Notes under the pieces: generated by a model
The model's database searches: none
What the model saw: the letters and a program-made list of their open reading frames with translations, nothing else
What the model was told of the DNA's origin: nothing
Program-made: the position numbers and the translations under genes
In this document: one piece after another, positions 46,674 through 56,302 of the stretch
Layout: each line of letters opens with the position of its first letter
Numbering within the stretch: the first letter of the stretch is position 1
NCBI GenBank assembly: GCA_024752435.1
Contig: CP103034.1
Location: 682,001-746,000 of the forward strand
Source of the DNA: Allantophomopsis cytisporea
Lineage: Eukaryota > Ascomycota > Leotiomycetes > Phacidiales > Phacidiaceae
Length of the DNA stretch: 64,000 nucleotides
Reading direction: 5' to 3'

Positions 46674-46716
46674 GTAAGTGGTAAGTGGTAGGTGGTAGGT
46701 GGTAAGTGGTAGGTGC
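46674..46716 (+). repeat. Tandem GGTAAGT/GGTAGGT heptamers
   Basis: About six imperfect copies of the 7-nt unit GGTARGT, varying at one base. Confidence 0.85.
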
Positions 46717-46883
46717 CGTTATCTAGGTACTCTGAACTTGACATGTTTACTTACAGCTACGTACAAAAGTATTCAATTGAATGGAAATGATTTGAATATT
46801 CCAAGCGGCATTGTATGTTGTAAGTATATTTATTTTTATATTTATTATGCACTTGTTGGTAAATTCAATATACATTATACGGA

Positions 46884-46918
46884 CAGAAAATAGAAAATAG
46901 AAAATAGAAAATAGAGAA
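46884..46918 (+). repeat. Tandem GAAAATA heptamers, about 4-5 copies
   Basis: Nearly perfect copies of the 7-nt unit, followed within a few bases by a TGCC run (46920-46940). Confidence 0.9.
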
Positions 46919-46919
46919 T

Positions 46920-46940
46920 ACTGCCTGCCTGCCTGCCTGC
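46920..46940 (+). repeat. Microsatellite, TGCC tetranucleotide, 5 copies
   Basis: Perfect TGCC units right after the GAAAATA array. Confidence 0.9.
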
Positions 46941-47082
46941 TACATATCGCCTTCTACGTCCATTTGGTGTCTGGAAAGTCGCGTCGCCTAGCGAAGCCTA
47001 CTGTGTGGATCGTTCGCATCTCGACACGCGCAACCGCGTACAAGGACCTTTCTTCTGACCGTGGTCGTGACCTTCAAAAAAT

Positions 47083-47112
47083 CTCAGCAAAACTCAGCAA
47101 AACTCAGCAACT
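47083..47112 (+). repeat. Tandem AAAACTCAGC decamers, 3 copies
   Basis: Three copies of a 10-nt unit; the first differs at one position. They lie about 200 nt upstream of the FHA-gene ATG, probably in its leader. Confidence 0.85.
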
Positions 47113-47318
47113 TCTCTCAAATAATTCTGGGGTCACTGACTCTTCATTCTATCTGATTTGTGTGTCTATGCACCCCATCACTGCTCGACAAATCCTCTAT
47201 ATCAATTACCCTCTGCCCGTCCGTCGGAAGCGCGTCGACAAAACGCGGTGCCCAGAATCCCATCGTGTAGCCAACGGGCCAGATCTTGTCTGCTCTACAT
47301 ATCAAATATACCTTCACG

Positions 47319-48903
47319 ATGGATTCATCACCGAGTAAGGCGAATGTGCTGCCTCAATTGCCAGCTACCTCTGGAGTGAAACGCCCAGCTCCATCTCTGC
47401 TGCCAGCCTTCGAACCCTTCTCTTCCTCTCCAGGCTTTCCTCGACCCTCGAAAAAGCAGCACCGTACGTCACCCTCGGAACGAGAGGCATATACCAAATA
47501 CCCTACCCCTATCCCAACATCTACAACGGGTATTCTTTCCTCGTCTCCTCCAAGGGTCCACGAAGGTAGACCAAGTCTTCACCGTGCCAACTCCATTGTG
47601 TCTGAGCGCGCCCCGCTTTGTGCTGTACCTGTCATCGCATTGCCTGAGAGTGGAGAAGAAGTCCTCATGGGAAGATCCAGCAATTCCTCTCACTACCAAT
47701 TGTCGGCCAATCGTCTCATTTCCCGTGTCCACGTCAAGGCCAGATATATTGCTGCCACCGTGCCCCTCGAAGCGAACAAGATCGAGATCAGATGCTGTGG
47801 GTGGAATGGAATCAAGCTTCATTGTCAGGGTCGTACATGGGAGCTAGGAAAGGGGGACACCTTCACATCAGAGACTGAGCTTGCAGAGATTATGATGGAC
47901 GTACAAGATGCACGCGTCAGAATCGCCTGGCCTGGATCTGAACGAAAGACCTCTGTCCTCACAGACTCAACCTGGGATGACGAGGGGTCTCCAAGACGAC
48001 GTAACACCGCTGTCGATAGAAATGGTAGCATTCTTGAGTCTAGCCCACTTCGTCAGACTCGCCATTTAAGGTCTCCAGAGTCTCCCACACCTGCTGGTCA
48101 ACCTGCTGCACCACCTGCCACCAACCTCCTGGCAGACAGCTTCACACAAACCTTCGTGAAAGTATATGAAGATGATAGCTCCTCCCCACCAAAAGAGGAG
48201 GAGTCTCAGCCAGACATCAAGTCCGAAGAGAAGACCACATCTGTTGAGTCACACCCGGTCAAGAGCCAGTCCAGTGAGCTCAGCGAGCCGGAGGATAGTG
48301 ACCCAGATGAGGAGAATGACCCAATCATCCACTCATTCGGTCCATTTGGTGCCAACATCTTGCCTCGCATGGCTTCCATCACCACCGACCGTTCTCCAGA
48401 GCGTCGTCCAGTGTCAAAGCGTGAGCCATCAGCTACTCCAGTCACCAGCTCAAGCCCAGCACCCACTCACGAGGTCGATAATGTCCCAGTCGCAAACCAT
48501 GTTGTAAATCAGCTTGCTTTCTCTAGACTCTCGTCAACACCCCTTTCGGTCATCATGAACAACCTACCAGCCGACCTTAAACTCCGCGGCTCTACATACC
48601 TCGAGAACAAGGCTCTGACAAAGAGCGACTTGCGTCGTGTCCTCGATGCGACCAAATGCATTGGCGAAATCCAGCGTGCAGGCAAGGACGCCGCAGGAAA
48701 GCCACTCGAAAGCGAGTACTACTACATCCCTGATGAGGATCAAGATGAGCAGCGACGTGCAGCGGTCGTGGATGGATTGCGCAAGCCCAGCTTGCGAAAC
48801 TGCAGAAAACAGCACAAGGTAAGTCTTCTAATTCTATGAATATGTAAGCACCTGCTAATTAGTGGTATAGCAATATTATTGGAAGAAGCCAAAGACCCCA
48901 TGA
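47319..48903 (+). CDS. FHA-domain protein, Tos4/Plm2-like, 510 aa
   Basis: Exons 47319-48818 and 48871-48903; the 33-nt second exon encodes QYYWKKPKTP and the stop. Residues 1-95 are a Ser/Pro-rich tail with KKQHRTSPSERE. The FHA core has VLMGRSS (Gly-Arg-Ser about 118-120), SRVH (135-138) and GWNGIKLH (Asn-Gly 163-164), the residues that read phosphothreonine. A long disordered acidic Ser/Pro region follows (SSELSEPEDSDPDEEND). The C-terminus has a helical domain (LSVIMNNLP, LTKSDLRRVLDATKCIGEIQRAGKDA) and RKQHKQYYWKKP, a pattern I associate with fungal Tos4/Plm2 proteins. In yeast those are targets of the G1/S factors SBF and MBF and bind Rpd3L and Set3 deacetylase complexes. The target here is inference. 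Confidence 0.82.
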
Positions 48904-49755
48904 GTGGGACGTAATTAAGATATGAGAAGCTGCTCTCATTGCTATAAACAAAAAGATAGGTGAAAAGAGGGACTGGATAAGATGTGTCAAATGTTTGCAT
49001 AGCGAGGAGTCCCGTCGTTTGTCTTTCGATTTTGTATTTTTTTTTCTTGTGTCCGTACGACGTGTTGACGTCACCCGTGCCGTTGCACAGGTGTGTATCA
49101 CCATATGCCGATGTCATGGCCTCCAGTCCATAGCTTTATGGGGATATCCGAATGAACGAATTGATGAAATGGATTTGCAGTGCAAGATGGTGATGACCTG
49201 AACATGCGCCGTGATGCGACTTCTCTTGATGTTAAGAGATGAAAAATGGCAGCAGGGGTCACGACTGGTGACCATTTTCTATGCCATTGGCTCGGAAGGG
49301 GTGGAAGTTGCAGCGACCAGTGAAGGTCGTTGGTTAAGGTGGTCGTCCGTTCCACGCTAACCTTATCGTCGATTGCACAGGCGCTAAAGACGGCCCCTGA
49401 ATGATTCCACACTCAGCCTTGCCCCAGCCTCAGAGCGCACTGCCCAGGGACCATCCATACCATCTCAGACATCAACAATCATCGTTTGGACAATTGCCTA
49501 ATAGGCTATACTTTCTCCGGTTGGTTTCGTATTTCTCGTATTCTCAATAATGACTTTCCCAGCATAAAGTCACCTTACTCTCCTTAACTCTCCTTCCATG
49601 TCTATAAATCGTCTCTTCAAGTAAGCTATCAAGTTCCTCTACCACCATACTCTCCACCCAAAAACCCCACAATCAGCATCAGCGCTCCTGCTACCAAAAC
49701 CCTCCATAATCCAATTCATCTATAAGAATACCACAAAAGACAAGCAGCAGCGAAA
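48904..49755. other. Intergenic, tandem plus-strand genes
   Basis: About 0.85 kb with the 3' end of the FHA gene and the promoter of the 115-residue protein. The last 150 nt before the ATG are A/C-rich (CCACCATACTCTCCACCC), a leader-like composition. No RNA gene seen. Confidence 0.5.
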
Positions 49756-50103
49756 ATGTCCTACCAACAACAACAACCCTCCACCCGCCCCGGCGCACTG
49801 CGCACCACTTCCTCAAACTACGCAGCCGCCCAGGCCCTCTACGCCGCCAAGAAACATGCTTCAACGCCTAGCTTCGATGCAAATCTACCCATCCGAACGC
49901 TGAGTGGTACTGATCCGGCGAAGGGCGACGAGAAGCCTTTGAGTTGCGGGGAGGGCCGTCGTGTCGTGGGTGATCCGGGTGCTGGTGCGGGCTGGGTGCC
50001 TCGTTATGTGCAGGTGCAGAGCTTTAGTGAGCAGGATATGAAGCGGGAGTTTCAGATGGCGAGGCTGGCGGAGGAGACGGGGGCGGGGTTTTCGGAGAAG
50101 TGA
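49756..50103 (+). CDS. Small conserved-looking protein, 115 aa
   Basis: A single exon from ATG 49756 (context CGAAAATGTC) to TGA 50103. The N-terminus is Gln-rich (MSYQQQQPSTRPGAL), then come an Ala-rich helix (AAAQALYAAKKHA), DANLPIRTLSGTD, and a Gly-rich GRRVVGDPGAGAGWVPRYVQV segment. The C-terminus is a charged helix (SEQDMKREFQMARLAEE). The defined N-terminal leader, high GC and lack of stops support coding. I do not recognise the family. No membrane segment or signal is present. Confidence 0.65.
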   Translation: MSYQQQQPSTRPGALRTTSSNYAAAQALYAAKKHASTPSFDANLPIRTLSGTDPAKGDEKPLSCGEGRRVVGDPGAGAGWVPRYVQVQSFSEQDMKREFQMARLAEETGAGFSEK

Positions 50104-51014
50104 GAGGTTGTGGGGGTGCTTGGATTTGGCGTTTTGGATGTTTGGGTGGGAGGGTGTTTTGTAAGATTATATGCAGACGTGGTGGGTTGATTGGTGTATA
50201 TTATAAGGAGTATCAAGGGTATTGGAATTAGTGGAGGGATTGGTGGATTTCTTTACGGAGTGCAATAAGTGATAGGTTGAATTGTGGTTTGAATATCTAG
50301 AGTGTTTAAATAGTCAAAGTCATCATCACTCATTATCTTGAATGTACTTTCTCAAGTGATATCCCAAGTCATTCTCCTGCCGTGGGCAACATAATGTATC
50401 CGAAGCACAGGTCTTGGACCAACACTCTGGTACGTAAACATGAGTGGCCCGGATCCAAACCATCAACACAGAAGTTTGAAAATTAAACAAGTTAGACGTC
50501 CTAGTTACTTGGTGTAACAGCAAAGATAGAAACATCTAAAGGAACACAGTTTCGATAAGAGATGTAGACAAAATGCTCTACTTGTTCTTGAAAACAATTC
50601 AAGGTTTATGACTCAAGATATAGTCTACACAAGGGTAGAAATGGCTTTTATGCAAACTCCACTTGACTTTTCTGTTCGCCCGTTCAAGGGACCCGCATCT
50701 TCTATTTGGTTTTATCATCAATTGAGATTATGTTCACTTCATGAATCACATCCCTTTTTTGCTCACGCAAAGATATCAGAGATCCACACAGCCCTTGGTA
50801 CGAAGTACGAACTAAGAGCTGAAATTCCCTAAAGCGAAATTCACCTCGAAGAGCAATAATAACCGCATCCGGCCCAACCTGACGATGCCCCATACCGATT
50901 TCCATATTCATAACCATTTCGTCCCTCAAAGCGAATATACAAACTCCTCTAGTCAAGCCGAGTAATCAAAACCATCAATCAATGCTTCTTTCTCTCTACA
51001 GGCAAAGTCAGTCC
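50104..51014. other. Intergenic, convergent 3' flanks
   Basis: About 0.9 kb between two convergent genes. Open frames at 50608-50832 and 50702-50956 overlap on opposite strands and show no family similarity. Nothing else recognised. Confidence 0.5.
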
Positions 51015-51569
51015 TCAATCACACATGAAATTACGGTCATTGAAAAACTCACCACTCTCAGCGTCCTCATCCTCAGTCTCAACCTCGTCCAACCTCGCAC
51101 CACCCTCCTCCTCATCCCTACTCTCAGGACTCTCATAACCAGCATCCGCCTCCGCTGTATGCTCAATGACTAATTGCTCAATATCGACAATCAAATCCTC
51201 TGCCTCACCCTCGCTGCCCCCATCACTCCGACCCCAATCCCGACTTGACCCCATACCTGTTCCCATTCCCTCATCTCGACGCTTGTCCTCGTCATCGCCC
51301 TCATCCACGCCCATTCCACCCTCAAGTGGCGCCTCTTCATGAGCATGACCACCTTGAAAGTCGGTGCTATTCTCATTATCCTGCTGTGGTGTGGTAATAC
51401 TAGTTATGGGAGTAGATGGAGAGCGGTCCTTTGACTCGGATGTCTCTCTTTTCTTGTCTGGAGAGCTCTCACGGCCAACGAGGGCGTCGCCGTCGGGACC
51501 AACGTTGATGGTATCTGTTTCGTCAGCATTTGGGACCAAGTATGGGATTTGAATGGTCTCACAGCCCAT
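51015..51569 (-). CDS. Acidic low-complexity protein, 184 aa
   Basis: One exon from ATG 51569 to TGA 51015. The N-terminus MGCETIQIPYLV has a Gly-Cys pair after Met, which might be acylated, although a classical N-myristoylation site (Gly2 with Ser at 6) is not present. The rest is strongly acidic and Gly/Ser/Thr-rich, with runs such as DEGDDEDKRRDEGM and DEVETEDEDAESGEFF. A hydrophobic patch, EDLIVDIEQLVIEH, forms the only predicted helix. I do not recognise it. Coding is supported by an unbroken frame of biased but non-repetitive composition; it could be part of a longer, spliced gene. Confidence 0.55.
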   Translation of the reverse strand: MGCETIQIPYLVPNADETDTINVGPDGDALVGRESSPDKKRETSESKDRSPSTPITSITTPQQDNENSTDFQGGHAHEEAPLEGGMGVDEGDDEDKRRDEGMGTGMGSSRDWGRSDGGSEGEAEDLIVDIEQLVIEHTAEADAGYESPESRDEEEGGARLDEVETEDEDAESGEFFNDRNFMCD

Positions 51570-52468
51570 TTTGAAGGTGCCTAGGTATTCAGTTGAGGTT
51601 TGTGGTGGTTGATGTCGTTGGGTGGTGCCAAGGGGTGTCTCGGTGCGTGATTATATGTTTGGTTGATTGTGGGAGTTGCGCAGAAAAGGATTAGAAAGAT
51701 TAAAGGTGAGGAGAGAGAGAAAGAAACGGATTGATGCCTGCGTAAGCATAAGCCACGTAGGTAGGTCCTTCCCTGCGAATGAGAAGTGCCAAGATAGTAG
51801 GCAGGGGCAATCCAACAGCGGTCACTTGCACTTAAAAAGACATCACAATGTCAAGCGCCACAAGACCCAACTATACAAATCGGGCACAATCAAACATCAT
51901 CCATAAACCATCAATTATGATACAGCAGCACCAGATCTAAGGTAGCTATCTCATGATTCAAAGAAGTTCGCCTCACATCCATCGCAGAATCGAAAAAAAG
52001 TCGAGCAAGGGCGGAAGCATCAAGAGGCTCTGCTTAAACAGGCCAAACCCCTTAATTCACAGGAGAAATCCTCCCCCATGCCTAAAGGAACCACGCTCAA
52101 GAAAAAGTCGTGATAATCTCGAAGAGAAAAGAGAAAAAGGGATGTGTGAAGGAAGTCGAAAACATATTTATACCCTGACAAAGACAATCCCCTCCAATGT
52201 GTGCCTCCAAGTGGTATGAGAAGGGAAGGTTGAGAATCGTAAAGTAAGAAAGTCGAAAAAGGTGTGGGGGAATTTACAAAACGCAACGCAACGCAACGCC
52301 GGTGAATGAATTGCTTCGCAAGAAACGCTTTCCAACCACGTAAAAAGAACAACGAACAAGTTTCAAACGCCTTCATTTGTCCTTTCTTGTTCCACACAAA
52401 TACAAACTCAGTCCCCTGTGGATGAGCTATAAGGAAAACCTCCTCTAATGCTGGGTGAAGTTGTGCGT
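51570..52468. other. Intergenic, tandem minus-strand genes
   Basis: About 0.9 kb holding the promoter of the acidic-protein gene and the 3' end of the RhoGAP gene. A CGCAA pentanucleotide repeat (about 4 copies, near 52276-52300) lies here. Short frames are not convincing. Confidence 0.5.
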
Positions 52469-55400
52469 TTAATCGCCACCGAAGACCTCGTTACTATTCT
52501 CAATGATGAATTGAACAGCAATGTTTTTGGCGTGCATGTCGGTCATCTCACGTTCCAAGCTGGTGTCTCGCATGATAGTAGGGGCAAAAACAACAGCGAG
52601 ATTCTTTGGTGTCATCTGTCGTGTGGTGATTAGTATGAGATTCCAGACGGCTTGTATGTTTAGACCTACCAAGTTCTCCTTCTCACGTAAGGCAACACGA
52701 GCTAAGTGGAAGATCAGGAACTCGAGACAATCCCTGTGTTTGGGTGGCAAGGAGTTGAATGTTTGTCTCAAGTGAATACAACGTTCCTCCTCATCTTCAA
52801 CGACTATGAAATTGTCAATACAAATACAGATAGTCTGACGGAGAAAACTTACAGGTAGATTCAAGGACACGGTCATAAATTTCAAAAGTGAGTAGTGGGT
52901 TAGGTAACTTTCTGAAGTACTGCTTCAAGACACTGGTGACGGCAGTGATATCCAAATCTGGATCGCTGATATCGAAGTCTTCCGTCTTCTCAAATCCTTC
53001 TTTGATGAGGTTGACTTGACCAGTACCACCAGTCTTACGGTAGATACCCTCAATATCCATACCACGAAGTTCTACCTCTTCAATGCAGCGTGTAACAACA
53101 GATGGAATTTGACGACGCTCATGATCAGCACGCTCAACAAGATCCGAACCGAAGAGAACAGATGCATGCTCAGCACCTGCCTGGGCAAGGATGTTGCCAT
53201 TGCTTTGGGATTTTGGCATTTGTCCTCCCTTCTTTCCAAAAAGACCAAACCCACCGGCTTGTCGAGGATCGTTGGATACAGAGCGGGGCAAGCTGTTTTG
53301 GCTACCCACTGAAGATGGAAATTCGGATGGAGCAGCAGTCATGTTGTATGGCATACCAATGCTATCCCCAGGTTGCATTCCCCACTGGTTCTGTGGTTGT
53401 GCATTGACAGCACCAAATGCACCCTTGAAACCTTTGGTGACACCCTTGGCGACACTCTGGCCTCCCTTTTTCCAGTTGAACTTCTTGGCTTGTCCTTTGC
53501 GGATGTTGATAACGTGTGGGGCCGCAAGAACAGTTGCCGCCTCACCCAATGGTGCATCTTGATCCATGGACTGTGGATAGCTTGAGCTGTTGAGAAGAGT
53601 AGCACCCGTAGATGGACGCAAGCTTGCTTCATCCAAATGGACTGATGCATTAGACCTTTCCTTGGAGTGTGTGTAGATGCCTAGGCCATTCATCGGTGGT
53701 CGTGGGCTTTCCAGATTTCCACTCTGTGACTTGAAACGCTCCTGGATCTGGTGGGTTAAATCATTGTTCATCTCAGTAAGCTGCGCATTCTTGGATGCGA
53801 GTTGCTGAAATTCCATCAATGCCCGATCACGGTCGGCGTAAATAGCAGCCTTTTCTTCAAGAAGATCGTTGCGCTTTGCATATAATGTCTGAATCTCGCT
53901 TTGCGCTGACTGCTTGATTGTATCAAGCTTCTCAAGGAAATCCTTGATGGCAGATTGTTCAAGCTCGGCAAGGTTGATATTGCCCCCCTTGGAACTCCTA
54001 GCCTTCTCGACATATACTGCCAGAGCCTCGATCTGTCGAATGATGATTTCAGCCTGTGAATCTAGAACGGAAACTGTCTGTCGCTTATCGACGAGCTTCT
54101 TGTTGAGATCTTGGATGTTTCCATCTGCACCAATCTGGCGCTCCAGCTCTGCAACACGCTGCTCGGAATTGCGCAATTGTCGGCGAAGTACTGCGGGGTC
54201 AGCGCCAGAGATAGGAGATGCTACAGAAATTGGGCTGCTGATATCCACGGTTGGATTTTCATCCTCCTCGATCCTGTGCCACGTCTTTGGTGATATAGTT
54301 GTACGTGTGGTTTCACTCATACTTCTTGAATGGCTACCTGCAGCACGCACACTCTGCTCACTGCTCGTGCGGCCGTGTCGTACAGCATTCGATACCCGGC
54401 GAAGAATCGACTGAGAGCCCTCATCAGTACCTGTCATAATTCGTTGGAAATCTTCGTCCATAGCGAAATCTCCTCCCGCACTCCATCTTGGGAGCGTTTC
54501 TCCACTGTCATTCCCAGCAGGAGGGGCTGGTGGTGCTCTTGGAGCCATATACGTATCACTCAGCTTCTGTTGCGGTGGAGGTGGTCTGGCCAATGCACGG
54601 CTAGGTGGAACAAGTTCGTCCGAAGTAGACGATGAGACTAGTGGACCGGAGATGGACTTTCCATTTACAGTTGGCACTGACCCAGTAGCTTCTGTCGATG
54701 AAGTCGAGGATGGAGATGTGTTCTCGCCGGAAGATATATCCATGGAGCTTTGCATGGAAGCATTTGGAATCTCCTTTCTCGAGATTGGTGACTTCACACT
54801 GTTGCCAGACTCACTCTTCTGCTGTAAAGAAGCTGCAGATTCTATTTCAGCTGCTGCCATCAAGCTTCTATTCGATTCTGATCTCTGTTGGCTACGAGGA
54901 GGGGCAGACAATACGCTAGTCGGTGAAGAAATTGGTGAAGCAAGGTCGCTCTGAGAATCGCTTCTTATCGACTTCTTACTCTTAGGCACCTCCTGGAGGC
55001 GGAATTGCTCTCCAGGTGATTGTCCTCGGGGTGAATCATCGTTAGCATGTTGTAGTCTAGTATCGTCTCTCGAAGCCTTATTTGTAGATAGGCTTCCTTT
55101 TTTCGAACTATCACTAGGGCTCTCGGCGAAGTCGCTCGATAGCTGTCGACCCTTCTCTTGGAATGCAATGTGTGGAGGTGGCCCGTTACTCTCTTTGCGG
55201 CCCGTCGCCTTCGAAATGCCAAAGTAATCCTTGCTATTAGGCTTCGCTGCTTCGCTATACGATTCGGCCACGGATTGTGGTGTAACTGCATTGTTGACAG
55301 GTGCGGGACTTGGATCGAGAGCCAACGGTATGAAGAAATCGCCATCGCCTAATCCATCGGAGGCTTGAGAGATATGGGAATGGCGGTGGTTGCGATACGT

Positions 55401-56302
55401 AGTCGAAGGTAGGAGGCCATCTTTGACTTCACCAGATCGATCTGGTGATTGGGCTCGACGAGAGCTACTTCTTGATGAGGACTCGGGGTAGTTGGTTCTC
55501 GGTCTTGGCGATAACTCAGTGGGTGTGTCTGTGTCTACTGAGCCTGGGGTATCGCGATCCGATGAGAAAGCGCTCTGTGGTATTGCGTTCGGTGGCAGAG
55601 CAGGCAAAGACTTATCGATTAACATAGTTTGCTGCTGCTGCTGCTCTTTCTCTTTTGCCTTATTTGCTGCCGCAGCTCGAGATTTTTTTCGACGTCGAGC
55701 CATCAACGATTCATGACAACTCATACAGAATATGCCCTGTGAGGTTCGTGCATATCGAAGATTCTCGATCTTGCGCTTACAGTTCCTGCAACGGAAGCAG
55801 GTCGCGCAGAATGCCTGATCGCCCGTCAAAATGGCCAGGTCTTCGATCTTGTTACCGCAGGCGCTACAGCTATACGTGCAATTGTTGCAGATGAGCGAAC
55901 CATCGCCGAGGAGAAGGAGGTTCGCATCGCTATCAAGGAGAGTGCCGCAGGTGTTGCAACGGAAGCAATTCAGATGCCATCTATTTCCAGCTGTCGAAAT
56001 GTTAGCAGGTCCAATTGTAGACACCATGAACCACTGATGTCGTAGATGTTGTGGATCTGCAGCTGGTCGGTGAAGGAGAGAATGGCGACCCGTGTGGCTT
56101 TACAGGAGGCAGGAGCGATTCATCAAGTACTCACCAAGTTCGAATGCCTTTCCTTCTTCAAGAATCTGTGCACCAGACAGTCAGTATGGATCGTTTCCCA
56201 CCAGAGTTGCAGAATATGACTTACATCACCACAACCTTTGCACGGATAGGCAATGTCATCGCCTTCTGTCGGCGAGTCAAGGTAATCTGCAGGCGACTCC
56301 AT
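52469..56302 (-). CDS. LIM-domain Rho GTPase-activating protein (Rga1/Rga2-like), 1,175 aa or longer
   Basis: Exons from ATG 56302: 56302-56225, 56165-56135 (31 nt), 55990-52853, 52803-52670 and 52615-52469. The first three exons assemble LIM 1: CKGCGD, ILEEGKAFEL, AGNRWHLNCFRCNTCG, CNNC. LIM 2 follows (CSACGNKIED...CATCFRCRNCKRKI, CMSCHESL), then MARRRKKSRAA. About 450 residues are Ser/Pro-rich. A coiled coil (RRQLRNSEQRVAELERQIG and beyond) lies near the middle. The C-terminal RhoGAP domain starts near VLFGSDL and has the arginine-finger segment EGIYRKTGGTG, then KPLNPLLTF-type KLPNPLLTFEIYDR, AKNLAVVFAPT-like PKNLAVVFAPT and FIIENSNEVF. Such proteins turn off Cdc42/Rho1 at polarity sites. 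The sequence before ATG 56302 (QDVSPT preceded by GCGCAG) looks like another exon, so the N-terminus may be longer. Confidence 0.88.

Larger units (their letters stand above)
45781..47318. promoter_or_regulatory. Divergent intergenic region, L1-domain gene / FHA gene, with several tandem repeats
   Basis: About 1.5 kb with two promoters. Around 46660-47115 four unrelated short repeats occur within 450 nt. The FHA gene leader is CT-rich. Open frames in this part (46232, 46699, 46964) have repeat-like or no protein character. Confidence 0.5.
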
